6,698 nt of DNA from CAYIGN01 sp964363055 (GTDB taxonomy: Bacteria > Patescibacteriota > Minisyncoccia > Sungbacterales > HO2-52-23), in contig CAYIGN010000041.1 of NCBI GenBank assembly GCA_964363055.1, positions 1 to 6,698 on the forward strand. The letters run 5' to 3'. The notes under the pieces are model-generated. The model was not told the origin of the DNA and searched no databases. It saw only the letters and a program-made list of their open reading frames with translations. Positions 1-5,734 of this stretch are shown here, one piece after another (the first letter of the stretch is position 1; each line of letters opens with the position of its first letter). The position numbers and the translations under genes were made by a program.

Positions 1-394
1 GCGGCTGGATGCCGGTATCGGGCATCTGGATGTACGGGACGCCGGATTCTTCAGCGAGTTGGAGCAGTTTTCCGCCGACCGAAATCGCTGCCCGCGCTAA
101 ACCCTGTTTTCCCGCTTCTTCAAACGCGTCAACCGTCTCCTCGGTGTTGCCTGAATAGGAACTGGCGATGACCAGCCGTCCGGCCAGGGCTTCTTTGGAA
201 AGCGGCGGCAGACCATAATCGCGATGGATTATCAAATCGAGTTCCGGTCTGCAGATTCCCAGCAGTCCGGCTGCCAGATGCGATCCTCCCATGCCGGCGA
301 CGATAAACCGGTCGCGCTCTTGCCAACGCCCGATATTCTCAATCCGCGGCTCCCACGCAAACTGCGCCGCAAAATTTTTTATTGCATCCCTCAT
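1..394 (-). CDS. SIS-domain sugar-phosphate isomerase, probably bifunctional phosphoglucose/phosphomannose isomerase (N-terminal part, cut by window edge)
   Basis: About 131 N-terminal residues are present and the gene continues beyond the left edge. The sequence shows the two hallmarks of a SIS (sugar isomerase) fold. One is a glycine-rich motif GMGGSHLAAGLL at about residues 35-46. The other is SSYSGNTEET at about residues 79-88, the phosphosugar-binding Ser/Thr loop characteristic of the archaeal-type bifunctional PGI/PMI family. That family interconverts fructose-6-P with glucose-6-P and with mannose-6-P in the cytoplasm. The start is the ATG at 394-392, which overlaps the TGA of the upstream dehydrogenase fusion (ATGA), with an AGGA ribosome site about 8 nt before it. 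This indicates translational coupling and one operon. The neighbour consumes glucose-6-P, so an isomerase making glucose-6-P fits well. The exact substrate range cannot be judged because the catalytic C-terminal half is missing. A different SIS-domain enzyme remains possible. Confidence 0.85.
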   Translation of the reverse strand, partial: MRDAIKNFAAQFAWEPRIENIGRWQERDRFIVAGMGGSHLAAGLLGICRPELDLIIHRDYGLPPLSKEALAGRLVIASSYSGNTEETVDAFEEAGKQGLARAAISVGGKLLQLAEESGVPYIQMPDTGIQP

Positions 395-2934
395 TGTTCA
401 TTCCTGATACTATGTCCCCCGAACTGATTTCGCAATGCCGAGAGGATTTTTCCTATGTAGCTGGGGCTCTCTTTTGATTTCACACGAAAGTTAACCGCAC
501 CTTTGATGATCGGCGTCGGGATTTTCCATTGCCGCGCGGTTTTCACTGTCCACTCGCCTTCTCCGGTGCGGCCAACCACGCCCGATACTCCTTTCAAATC
601 CTCACCGTATTGCTCGTAAGCGCTCCTGAGCCACCCCGCCAGCCGCGATTCAATCACGCTGCCGTGATTATACACTTCTGCAACTTTTTCGAGATCGAGT
701 CGGAAAGGCGATTTTTTCATTAGCGCAAATCCTTCCGCCAGCGACTGCATCATGCCGTACTCAATGCCGTTGTGCACCATTTTTGCAAAATGTCCTGCGC
801 CTGTTTTTCCCAGATACGCGTACCCTCCTGGAACGGCAAGGTCGCGGAAGAGCGCCTCATTTCGTTCATAAACTTCTTTTTTGCCGCCGATCATGACGCA
901 CGCGCCCTTGCGGGCACCCTCCGGCCCGCCGGATACGCCAACATCGAGCAATCGGATGCCGCGGCGGCTGAGTTTCTGCGCCCGGCGGATTGAGTCCTTG
1001 TAAAACGAATTGCCGCCGTCAATAACGACATCGCCCTTTGCAAGGAGATGCGCCAGCCCCTGTTTACCAAAAAGGATATCATCAACTGCAGCACCCGCGG
1101 TTAGCATAAGCCAGACCAGACGCGGGGACGAGAGCCGTGCCGCAAAATCACCAAGATCCACAGCCGGCACCGCGCCGTGGCGCGCCATCTCCTCTATTGG
1201 CGCTGGACTGCGGTTGAAGACCACTACCCGCCATCCTTGCGCAAGTAGATGCGCGGCAATGCCATTCCCCATCTTCCCCAGTCCGATTACGCCGATCTCT
1301 CTTTTCGGCGGCGAGGCAGTCGGAAGCCCTATCTCGGTTTTCTCTCCCGCCCGCTCGCCTAGACGCAATCCCGACGCGCGTCTGGATGCCGTGCCTTCGG
1401 CGCGGGTCTCTAATGGGGCCCGCTCCACAATTTCATTTGTGTCGGGTGTATAGCTAAGAAGCGGCGGGGCATTTTCCCGCCAGGCGTCAGTGATCGGATC
1501 AATGAAGCGCCACATAGCTTTAACTTCCTCCGTACTGACAAAGAGGGTCTGATCGCCGGTAATACAGTCAAGCAGCAGCTTTTTATACTCCTCAACGTAT
1601 TGCGCTCTCCGGCCGGTTTCGCGCAGGAGAAACGTGAATGTCCTTTCTTCAAGATCATAGGTGAAGCCGGGCTTTTTGGACCAGAAATGAATTGTGATTT
1701 TCTCCTCCGGTTCAAGAGAGATAACAATCCTATTTTTGAAATGTTGCGGTGCTCCTGCCGGGCAAAGACACGGCAATGGATGACGCAGGGTGATCACGAT
1801 TTCTTTGCGCTGCTCGCCCAGCCGCTTACCGCCCTCCAGCATTACCGGAACCCCTCTCCATCGGGGCGCATCAAACGCGGCATTGATCCGGAAGTAGGTC
1901 TCGGTTTGGGAATCGGGCGCCACTCCGCGGATTGCTCGGTACCCCTCATACTGGGCGCGCACGCTGGTATCCGCAATCTCTTTTTTGGAAGGGGCCCTTA
2001 GGGTGCGCAATATTTCGGCGCGCTTAGCCCGCAATGAGGGCGCCGAAAGACCTTCCGGCCGGTCCATGGTCACCAAGGCGAGCACCTGGAGGAGATGGTT
2101 TTGCCCGATGTCGCATAGCGCCCCCACGCCGTCGTAAAAAGCGCCGCGTTCCTCGACGCCGATCCGCTCCCACAGCCGGATATCAATCCGCTCGATCATC
2201 CCGCGGTCCCAGCTTGATTCAAATAGGTTGTTGGAGAACCGGAACGCAAGGATATTTTGAATCATCTCCTTTGCGAGATAATGATCAAGACGGTAGATCT
2301 GCTCCTCATGGAACAACTCTCCTAACAGCTCATCAAGCGCCTGGGCAGTATCGGCATCCTTTCCGAACGGCTTTTCCACAATGATGCGGCTCCACCCCTC
2401 ACTTTTTGTCGGCTGCGCTTCGCGCCTGCTCTCTTTTGCCGACAAAAGGCGGGAGGTCCGCCCAGCCTCAGTTACTTCCAACTGGGACTGGACACGCCCC
2501 GATTCATCCGCGCACGGAGCGCTCAATCCGGAATGCGCGAGATTGGTAAGCAGCGTCCGGTACATATCCGGCGTCACGGCCAGATAGAAAAGTTTATTAG
2601 TGCAGACGCCCGACTGCCGCTCAATCTCCTGGAGCCTCTTGCCTATATGCCGATAGACCGCTTTGTGCTCAAAGAGTCCTTGTACAAATGTGAAGATACT
2701 GAGAAAGGCGGCGCGATCGGACCGAGCGCTATTTTCCGCAGCAGGCGGGAGTGCGGCGGAAATATGCGCGCGAAATTCACCCTGCGTCAGGTCGCGGCGC
2801 GAGACGCCCACCACGGAAAAAGCAGGAGGAAACTTCTTTTCATCAAACAGATGCCAGAGCGCGGGTATGATTTTGCGCCGTACAAGGTCCCCGGTTGCGC
2901 CGAAAATGACGAGTATAGTGGGTGGGTAGATCAT
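391..2934 (-). CDS. Fused glucose-6-phosphate dehydrogenase / 6-phosphogluconate dehydrogenase (Zwf-Gnd fusion)
   Basis: One uninterrupted 847-residue frame carries two oxidative pentose-phosphate enzymes, which should act in the cytoplasm. Residues 1 to about 495 are Zwf: cofactor loop GATGDL (12-17), EKPFG (187-191), substrate motif RLDHYLAKE (215-223, His218) and QNH with the presumed catalytic base His280. Residues 546-847 are a short (about 300 aa, YqeC-like) 6-phosphogluconate dehydrogenase: Rossmann GLGKMG (551-556), DVGVSGG (664-670), and KMVHNGIEYG with the presumed catalytic Lys718 and Glu725. NRS at 573-575 after the second strand suggests NADP preference, which is an inference. 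Together they would turn glucose-6-P into ribulose-5-P and CO2; no lactonase domain is present. A roughly 50-residue low-complexity linker (496-545) joins the halves, and Zwf carries an extra loop of about 35 residues before EKPFG. The start ATG has no clear Shine-Dalgarno. The gene lies 62 bp after the zinc-ribbon gene and overlaps the isomerase start by 4 bp. Confidence 0.93.
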   Translation of the reverse strand: MIYPPTILVIFGATGDLVRRKIIPALWHLFDEKKFPPAFSVVGVSRRDLTQGEFRAHISAALPPAAENSARSDRAAFLSIFTFVQGLFEHKAVYRHIGKRLQEIERQSGVCTNKLFYLAVTPDMYRTLLTNLAHSGLSAPCADESGRVQSQLEVTEAGRTSRLLSAKESRREAQPTKSEGWSRIIVEKPFGKDADTAQALDELLGELFHEEQIYRLDHYLAKEMIQNILAFRFSNNLFESSWDRGMIERIDIRLWERIGVEERGAFYDGVGALCDIGQNHLLQVLALVTMDRPEGLSAPSLRAKRAEILRTLRAPSKKEIADTSVRAQYEGYRAIRGVAPDSQTETYFRINAAFDAPRWRGVPVMLEGGKRLGEQRKEIVITLRHPLPCLCPAGAPQHFKNRIVISLEPEEKITIHFWSKKPGFTYDLEERTFTFLLRETGRRAQYVEEYKKLLLDCITGDQTLFVSTEEVKAMWRFIDPITDAWRENAPPLLSYTPDTNEIVERAPLETRAEGTASRRASGLRLGERAGEKTEIGLPTASPPKREIGVIGLGKMGNGIAAHLLAQGWRVVVFNRSPAPIEEMARHGAVPAVDLGDFAARLSSPRLVWLMLTAGAAVDDILFGKQGLAHLLAKGDVVIDGGNSFYKDSIRRAQKLSRRGIRLLDVGVSGGPEGARKGACVMIGGKKEVYERNEALFRDLAVPGGYAYLGKTGAGHFAKMVHNGIEYGMMQSLAEGFALMKKSPFRLDLEKVAEVYNHGSVIESRLAGWLRSAYEQYGEDLKGVSGVVGRTGEGEWTVKTARQWKIPTPIIKGAVNFRVKSKESPSYIGKILSALRNQFGGHSIRNEQ
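1300..1432 (-). repeat. Low-complexity, palindrome-bearing linker between the Zwf and Gnd domains
   Basis: This codes for about residues 502-545 of the fusion, between the end of Zwf (about 495) and the first strand of the Gnd Rossmann fold (546). It is rich in Arg, Ala, Gly, Thr and Ser with no recognisable domain. The DNA contains the hairpin AGACGC (1361-1366) / GCGTCT (1378-1383). Like the insertion within Zwf, it may be a translated intergenic-type repeat, or simply a disordered linker left when two genes fused. Confidence 0.4.
2395..2526 (-). repeat. Palindrome-rich in-frame insertion inside the Zwf domain
   Basis: This segment encodes residues of about 137-180, a loop where the G6PDH family normally has about ten residues before the (W)xRIIVEKPFG strand. 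Its DNA is a string of inverted repeats: TTTTGTCGGC (2404-2413) with GCCGACAAAA (2438-2447), GGCGG (2448-2452) with CCGCC (2458-2462), and CAGTT (2469-2473) with AACTG (2480-2484). The translated stretch is rich in Arg, Ser and Glu and looks unrelated to the fold. The best reading is a small repeat element that entered the gene without breaking the frame. That interpretation is inferred; the palindromes are seen directly. Confidence 0.6.
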
Positions 2935-2996
2935 AGAAAAAACGGCCGGGCAACAGGGACCGAATTCAGAAGTTCAATCTTTCTGCGAAAAAGGGG

Positions 2997-3176
2997 CTAA
3001 GCCGCCTTTTTCATCTCGGACGATGCCTTCCCGAGAATCTTAAACATTTTCGTGCCACAGACCGAGCAGGTCCCGGTCAGCGCTCTACGCTCTCCTCCCC
3101 GCCCCGGCATGGTAACCTCCTTGTCATTCCGCATCTGGCGCTTGGCATGACACTTAACGCAATATCCTTCGGCCAT
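2997..3176 (-). CDS. Small zinc-ribbon protein, DUF5679-like (59 aa)
   Basis: This 59-residue protein begins MAEGYCVKCHAKRQM and contains two Cys pairs, CVKC (6-9) and CSVC (37-40). These would bind one zinc ion as a ribbon. The pattern CxxC, then KEVTM, then LTGTCxxCGTKMFKI matches the DUF5679 family of very small proteins known from several bacterial lineages and phages. The function of that family is unknown; nucleic-acid or protein binding is a guess. The C-terminus ends in a short basic and Ala-rich tail. The ATG at 3176-3174 has AAGG about 6 nt upstream as a weak ribosome site. It lies 143 bp after the cell-wall gene and 62 bp before the dehydrogenase fusion on the same strand, so it may be cotranscribed with the metabolic genes. 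Whether it has a role with them cannot be told. Confidence 0.85.
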   Translation of the reverse strand: MAEGYCVKCHAKRQMRNDKEVTMPGRGGERRALTGTCSVCGTKMFKILGKASSEMKKAA

Positions 3177-3241
3177 ATAACCTTGATCCTACTCTATAAT
3201 GATATAAGTATGCAAGTGGGGTTGTGAACAGCGCTGGACCT

Positions 3242-3280
3242 GGGCTTGATTTTGGACTCAAGCGCCCAACGCCGGGCTTG
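3242..3280. repeat. Two mutually exclusive hairpins in the gap between the cell-wall gene and the zinc-ribbon gene
   Basis: GGGCTTGA (3242-3249) can pair with TCAAGCgCCC (3258-3267, one bulged G). The same middle arm can instead pair with a second GGGCTTG (3274-3280). No T-tract follows on either strand, so a simple intrinsic terminator is not convincing. This is the only structure seen in the 143-bp gap 3177-3319. Confidence 0.4.
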
Positions 3281-3319
3281 GTGGAGAAAGGCCTAATTGT
3301 ACCTCGCGGGACGCATTAA

Positions 3320-4843
3320 TCAAGGCCCCGCACCCCGCAATGAACTCTCTGCCCCGGAGTTATCCGCAGCTGAGGTCGCCGGGAGCGATGTATTTTTATC
3401 AGTCGCGTAAGCAAACCCGTACACAAAGTCCTTTTCAAGATAATCAATTAGTGAGCGCACGTCCCGGACGCGGCTCCGAGAACCGAGGAGGAGAATCGCT
3501 ACACGCCGACCCCCGTGCTCAGACACCCGCACCTGCCAGATGCCGGCCATGGTCTGCAATGAGTCGTCGGTGAAACCGGCTTTTCCGCCCAAAAACCGCT
3601 TGTCGTCCCTCAGCCAATTGATATTGGTCCAGACATGCTGTTTCTTTTTCCCCTCGGAAGTGCGAATTGCGATCTTCTCACGACTCAGTGTCAGCAGTTC
3701 CGGATCGCGGGAATCAATATAGCGAAGAAGCGCGTAAAGATCGCCGGCGCTGGTTACATTGTCCCGTGAGAGGCCGCTGGCATCGGCAAAAAACGTGCGG
3801 TAGAGTCCAAGCGCGTCCGCCTTTTCATTCATCCTGTTGACCAGGTCCGGCACCGCCTCGGCGTAAACCGCCGCGGCGTCGTTGCTCGAAGGCAGAATTA
3901 ACGCAAGGAGCAGATCCGCGGAGCGGAATACCTCGCCTTTCACAAGCCCGGCTGAGTCGCCATAGGTCGCGAGCGCCTCTTTACTTATTGTTAAGAGCTC
4001 CTCCGGCTCTATCGCTTCCCGGGCAACTACTGCGGTCATCAGTTTGGTGAGGGAGGCGGTCGGATACGCATCATTTTTATTTTTTTCAAACAATATCTCG
4101 CCTGTCTCCAGGTCCATGGCAAGAGCAGAGGCGGCAGTCACTTCCGGCACGCGATGCGGCAGGTTGGTCCTGCGGAAATAGGTGAAGTGAATTCCATTTG
4201 GAGAATTGGCGCCGGCGATGAGTACCGGCATCCCCTCTCTTACTTTACTAAAAAGATCACGCGCGTCTGCGGGAGCGAGCTGGATGCCGCCGTCGGAAAA
4301 AGTTCGGACCAGCGCGGCATTCCCAGCTGCAGTCGGGCGCAGCTGTGTCTGGGAATGGATAAGATAGTTGCCGAAAAGATAAATCGCCCAAGAGAAGCGC
4401 CTGCGCTCAATCTGCGAGACATGATTCTCGGCTTTGCCTTGAATAACGTAAAGACCCTGCGGCGCGTCAAAGAAACTCCCTTCGCTTGCCTGGGCAATGA
4501 TCGGGTAGGTCTGACGCATTGCTCCGCGCTCATACAAGGCCAGGGTCTTGTCCCTGAGGTCGGCAAAGACAAAATCGCGCTCTTCCCATACCAAGGCCTC
4601 GCGTTTCTTAAGAAGCGCCTCCTTGGTCAGAAAAACGGGCTTGTCTCCCGGCGGCTCAATATAAAACAAGTTCTCGTCTGCCGGTGCTACCGGCGGCAAC
4701 TCGCCCACTTCATAGGATCGAGATTGCATCAAAAGTGCGGCGGCATCGCGCATGATAAAATGCCCAGAGACACTGATAATCCCGGCCGCGATCAATAATT
4801 CCAGCGTGTAGGCAAGGGCCTTCTTGTCCACTTCAATCTGCAT
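3320..4843 (-). CDS. Membrane-anchored YkuD-like (inactive) / D-Ala-D-Ala carboxypeptidase (peptidase S11) fusion
   Basis: This 507-residue envelope protein starts at the ATG at 4843-4841 (numbering from there). A hydrophobic segment at about 10-31 is a signal anchor, putting the rest outside the membrane. Residues about 85-212 resemble an L,D-transpeptidase (YkuD) domain: VFADLRDKTLALYERG, DAPQGLYVI, IHSQ (His163) and SDGGIQL (183-189). The family signature is SHGC, so both the His and the nucleophilic Cys are replaced (Asp184, Gly186), and the domain is probably non-catalytic. Residues about 235-475 are a serine D,D-carboxypeptidase: SLTK (Ser264, Lys267), SSN (319-321) and GGKAGFT (419-425, KAG in place of the usual KTG). 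That part should trim the terminal D-Ala of peptidoglycan stem peptides. The tail (about 480-507) is low-complexity. A longer frame begins at a TTG at 4873, but the TATAAT box lies within that extension, favouring the ATG at 4843 or 4852. The gene is divergent from the plus-strand module. Confidence 0.87.
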   Translation of the reverse strand: MQIEVDKKALAYTLELLIAAGIISVSGHFIMRDAAALLMQSRSYEVGELPPVAPADENLFYIEPPGDKPVFLTKEALLKKREALVWEERDFVFADLRDKTLALYERGAMRQTYPIIAQASEGSFFDAPQGLYVIQGKAENHVSQIERRRFSWAIYLFGNYLIHSQTQLRPTAAGNAALVRTFSDGGIQLAPADARDLFSKVREGMPVLIAGANSPNGIHFTYFRRTNLPHRVPEVTAASALAMDLETGEILFEKNKNDAYPTASLTKLMTAVVAREAIEPEELLTISKEALATYGDSAGLVKGEVFRSADLLLALILPSSNDAAAVYAEAVPDLVNRMNEKADALGLYRTFFADASGLSRDNVTSAGDLYALLRYIDSRDPELLTLSREKIAIRTSEGKKKQHVWTNINWLRDDKRFLGGKAGFTDDSLQTMAGIWQVRVSEHGGRRVAILLLGSRSRVRDVRSLIDYLEKDFVYGFAYATDKNTSLPATSAADNSGAESSLRGAGP

Positions 4844-4850
4844 TACCCCC

Positions 4851-4856
4851 ATTATA
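4851..4856 (-). promoter_or_regulatory. -10 box for the YkuD/carboxypeptidase gene, possibly giving a leaderless mRNA
   Basis: On the minus strand TATAAT is followed by GGGGGTA and then ATGCAG. Transcription would start about 7 nt after the box, at or next to the ATG at 4843. A perfect -10 exists but no good -35 hexamer is visible 16-18 bp upstream. The GGGGG run 2 nt before the ATG is too close to be a normal ribosome site. Confidence 0.45.
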
Positions 4857-4874
4857 CCCCGAGAAAATAGCAAA

Positions 4875-4894
4875 GCGAGAGCCGCGGCGCTCGC
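4875..4894. repeat. Palindrome in the divergent promoter region
   Basis: GCGAG (4875-4879) and CTCGC (4890-4894) flank the self-complementary core GCCGCGGC (4881-4888). It sits about 19 bp upstream of the TATAAT of the cell-wall gene, over its expected -35 region, so it could be an operator. No regulator is recognisable nearby. Confidence 0.35.
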
Positions 4895-4943
4895 ATGGTT
4901 GGGACGGAGTCCTACGATCTTTGTGCCTGTGGAAAACCAGCGT

Positions 4944-4972
4944 TTGACAAAAACTCCAGTAACAGTTATGTG
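4944..4972 (+). promoter_or_regulatory. Promoter of the first leader RNA / 75-aa gene
   Basis: A perfect -35 TTGACA (4944-4949), a 17-bp spacer and TATGTG (4967-4972) as -10. Predicted transcription start is near 4979. It points toward the structured leader and small gene on the plus strand and is divergent from the cell-wall gene. Confidence 0.6.
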
Positions 4973-4978
4973 TTAATC

Positions 4979-5132
4979 TATGATACATAAGCACTCCTAC
5001 AACTCCTTTATATTTATCTTCAAGCGGGCTGGTCCAGCCGGGAGTTTTGGAATGGATTGTTCATTGTCGTAATCACAACAAGTCAAGAACGAATATTTGT
5101 TCCAAAGCCCCCGGACCGTCCGGGGGCTTTGA
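4979..5132 (+). ncRNA. Structured leader or small RNA ending in an intrinsic terminator (module 1)
   Basis: Between the TTGACA promoter and the terminator lies about 150 nt that can fold as a chain of stems. AACTCC (5001-5006) pairs with GGAGTT (5041-5046), enclosing the hairpin GGCTG/CAGCC (5027-5039). TTTGGAA (5046-5052) pairs with TTCCAAA (5100-5106). The last stem shares AAA (5104-5106) with the 5' arm of the terminator, so the two compete slightly. No known riboswitch consensus was recognised. It is either a transcription-attenuation leader of the 75-aa gene, whose start is about 55 nt past the terminator, or an independent small RNA. Confidence 0.45.
5104..5130 (+). terminator. Intrinsic terminator upstream of the 75-aa gene
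   Basis: A perfect 12-bp stem, AAAGCCCCCGGA (5104-5115) / TCCGGGGGCTTT (5119-5130), with a CCG loop. Only three T close the stem and GATTG follows, so the U-tract is weak. Its place between promoter and start codon makes it an attenuator candidate. It is symmetrical enough to act on either strand. Confidence 0.7.
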
Positions 5133-5156
5133 TTGTCTGTATAGAATTGCAGACAA
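5133..5156. repeat. Inverted repeat between attenuator and 75-aa gene
   Basis: TTGTCTG (5133-5139) and CAGACAA (5150-5156) are perfect inverted repeats around TATAGAATTG. This could be an operator around a second -10 (TATAGA at 5140-5145), but no -35 fits, since it would lie in the terminator. It could equally be an RNA hairpin 17 nt before the Shine-Dalgarno. Confidence 0.35.
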
Positions 5157-5185
5157 GGGTAATGGTTCTTTCGGAGGATGAAGCC

Positions 5186-5413
5186 ATGAAATCTAAAGTC
5201 ATTGGGTATGGCTCTACTGATCGAGAACCTCGCTATTGCCGCATAGAGACATTGGAGGACGCATACCCAGCACTCCTCGCGGTGATGGAGATCTTTGACA
5301 GATACCGCTTTCGGCCGGACGTGGAACCGGAGGTGAAAGGCGATCTTTCTGAACTTTCAGAACTTATCGCTAAAGGGAGGGATAAATTACGGAAAATCCT
5401 GTCTTTATCATAG
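5186..5413 (+). CDS. Uncharacterised 75-aa protein
   Basis: I do not recognise this protein. The start is the ATG at 5186, chosen because GGAGG (5173-5177) lies 8 nt before it. A longer frame from 5057 would run through the terminator hairpin and is unlikely. The 75 residues are strongly charged and have no membrane segment or signal peptide, so it is probably cytosolic. A polar N-terminal third (GYGSTDREPRYCRI) is followed by a helix-like stretch (about 22-40), a short RFRPDVEPEV link and an amphipathic C-terminal helix (about 53-74, LSELSELIAKGRDKLRKIL) that could form a coiled coil or dimer. It sits behind its own promoter, structured leader and terminator, and is followed after 4 bp by a stable terminator, so it is a single-gene unit. 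A small regulatory or adaptor protein is only a guess. Confidence 0.7.
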   Translation: MKSKVIGYGSTDREPRYCRIETLEDAYPALLAVMEIFDRYRFRPDVEPEVKGDLSELSELIAKGRDKLRKILSLS

Positions 5414-5417
5414 CAGA

Positions 5418-5455
5418 CGGCCGGCGCCTTCGGGTGACCGGCCGCAAATCGTTTT
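5418..5455 (+). terminator. Terminator of the 75-aa gene with UUCG tetraloop
   Basis: CGGCCGG (5418-5424) pairs with CCGGCCG (5438-5444). The stem continues as CGCC/GGTG around a C(TTCG)G tetraloop, with one bulged A. CAAATCGTTTT follows. It starts 4 bp after the TAG of the 75-aa gene. Confidence 0.75.
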
Positions 5456-5474
5456 GACCCATAAAAGAAGTCCT

Positions 5475-5518
5475 CTCGGACTTTTATCGCGACAGATCGC
5501 GATAAAAGTCCGAGTTTT
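5475..5518 (+). terminator. Perfect 18-bp inverted repeat followed by TTTT
   Basis: CTCGGACTTTTATCGCGA (5475-5492) and its exact complement (5497-5514) are separated by CAGA and followed by TTTT (5515-5518). It can act as a second intrinsic terminator behind the 75-aa gene. The length and perfection of the stem also fit a repetitive palindromic element. Confidence 0.65.
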
Positions 5519-5532
5519 GCATTTATCCACAC
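5516..5532 (+). repeat. 17-bp direct repeat copy 1 with DnaA box
   Basis: TTTGCATTTATCCACAC is identical to 5735-5751. It contains the consensus DnaA box TTATCCACA at 5523-5531. The copies flank the MITE-like element. Confidence 0.6.
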
Positions 5533-5568
5533 CTATACCATTATGACATAGCGCATGAAACAGCCAGC

Positions 5569-5705
5569 TGTCATCCCCGCGAAAGCGGGGATCCAAAATT
5601 GTAATATGGCTGGATTCCCGCTCCCCACTCCCCATTTTCATGAGGACAAGTTTCGTGAGAGCCTGCCCCCGATCAGCTCGGGGGACAAGTTTCGCGGGAA
5701 TGACA
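5569..5705. mobile_element. MITE-like palindromic element, 137 bp, non-coding
   Basis: The ends are 16-bp terminal inverted repeats with one mismatch: TGTCATCCCCGCGAAA (5569-5584) and TTTCGCGGGAATGACA (5690-5705). Inside are the hairpin CCCCGC-GAAA-GCGGGG (5575-5590), the hairpin CCCCCGA/TCGGGGG (5666-5684), and two direct copies of GGACAAGTTTCG (5644-5655, 5683-5694). No coding frame or transposase is present and no target duplication is obvious. The end motif resembles the GTCATTCCCGCGAAAGCGGGAAT type of dispersed intergenic repeat known from other bacteria (for example Neisseria dRS3-like ends). Mobility would depend on a transposase elsewhere. Confidence 0.6.
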
Positions 5706-5734
5706 CAATAAGAATTATGTTGTGATGGGACAGG

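Noticed and set aside
3193..3198. TATAAT as a plus-strand promoter
   Set aside because: No -35 at suitable distance and no plus-strand gene follows.
4154..4798. 214-aa plus-strand frame
   Set aside because: It is a shadow antisense to the YkuD domain of the cell-wall gene, which has clear family motifs on the other strand.
4871..4873. TTG start of the cell-wall protein
   Set aside because: The extension overlaps the TATAAT box and adds ten residues with no family support; ATG at 4843 or 4852 is more likely.
5057..5185. N-terminal extension of the 75-aa gene back to 5057
   Set aside because: It runs through a perfect 12-bp terminator hairpin and has no ribosome site, whereas the ATG at 5186 has GGAGG at ideal distance.
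5644..5694. CRISPR-like repeat
   Set aside because: Only two 12-bp copies of GGACAAGTTTCG, inside the palindromic element, and no further units or cas genes.
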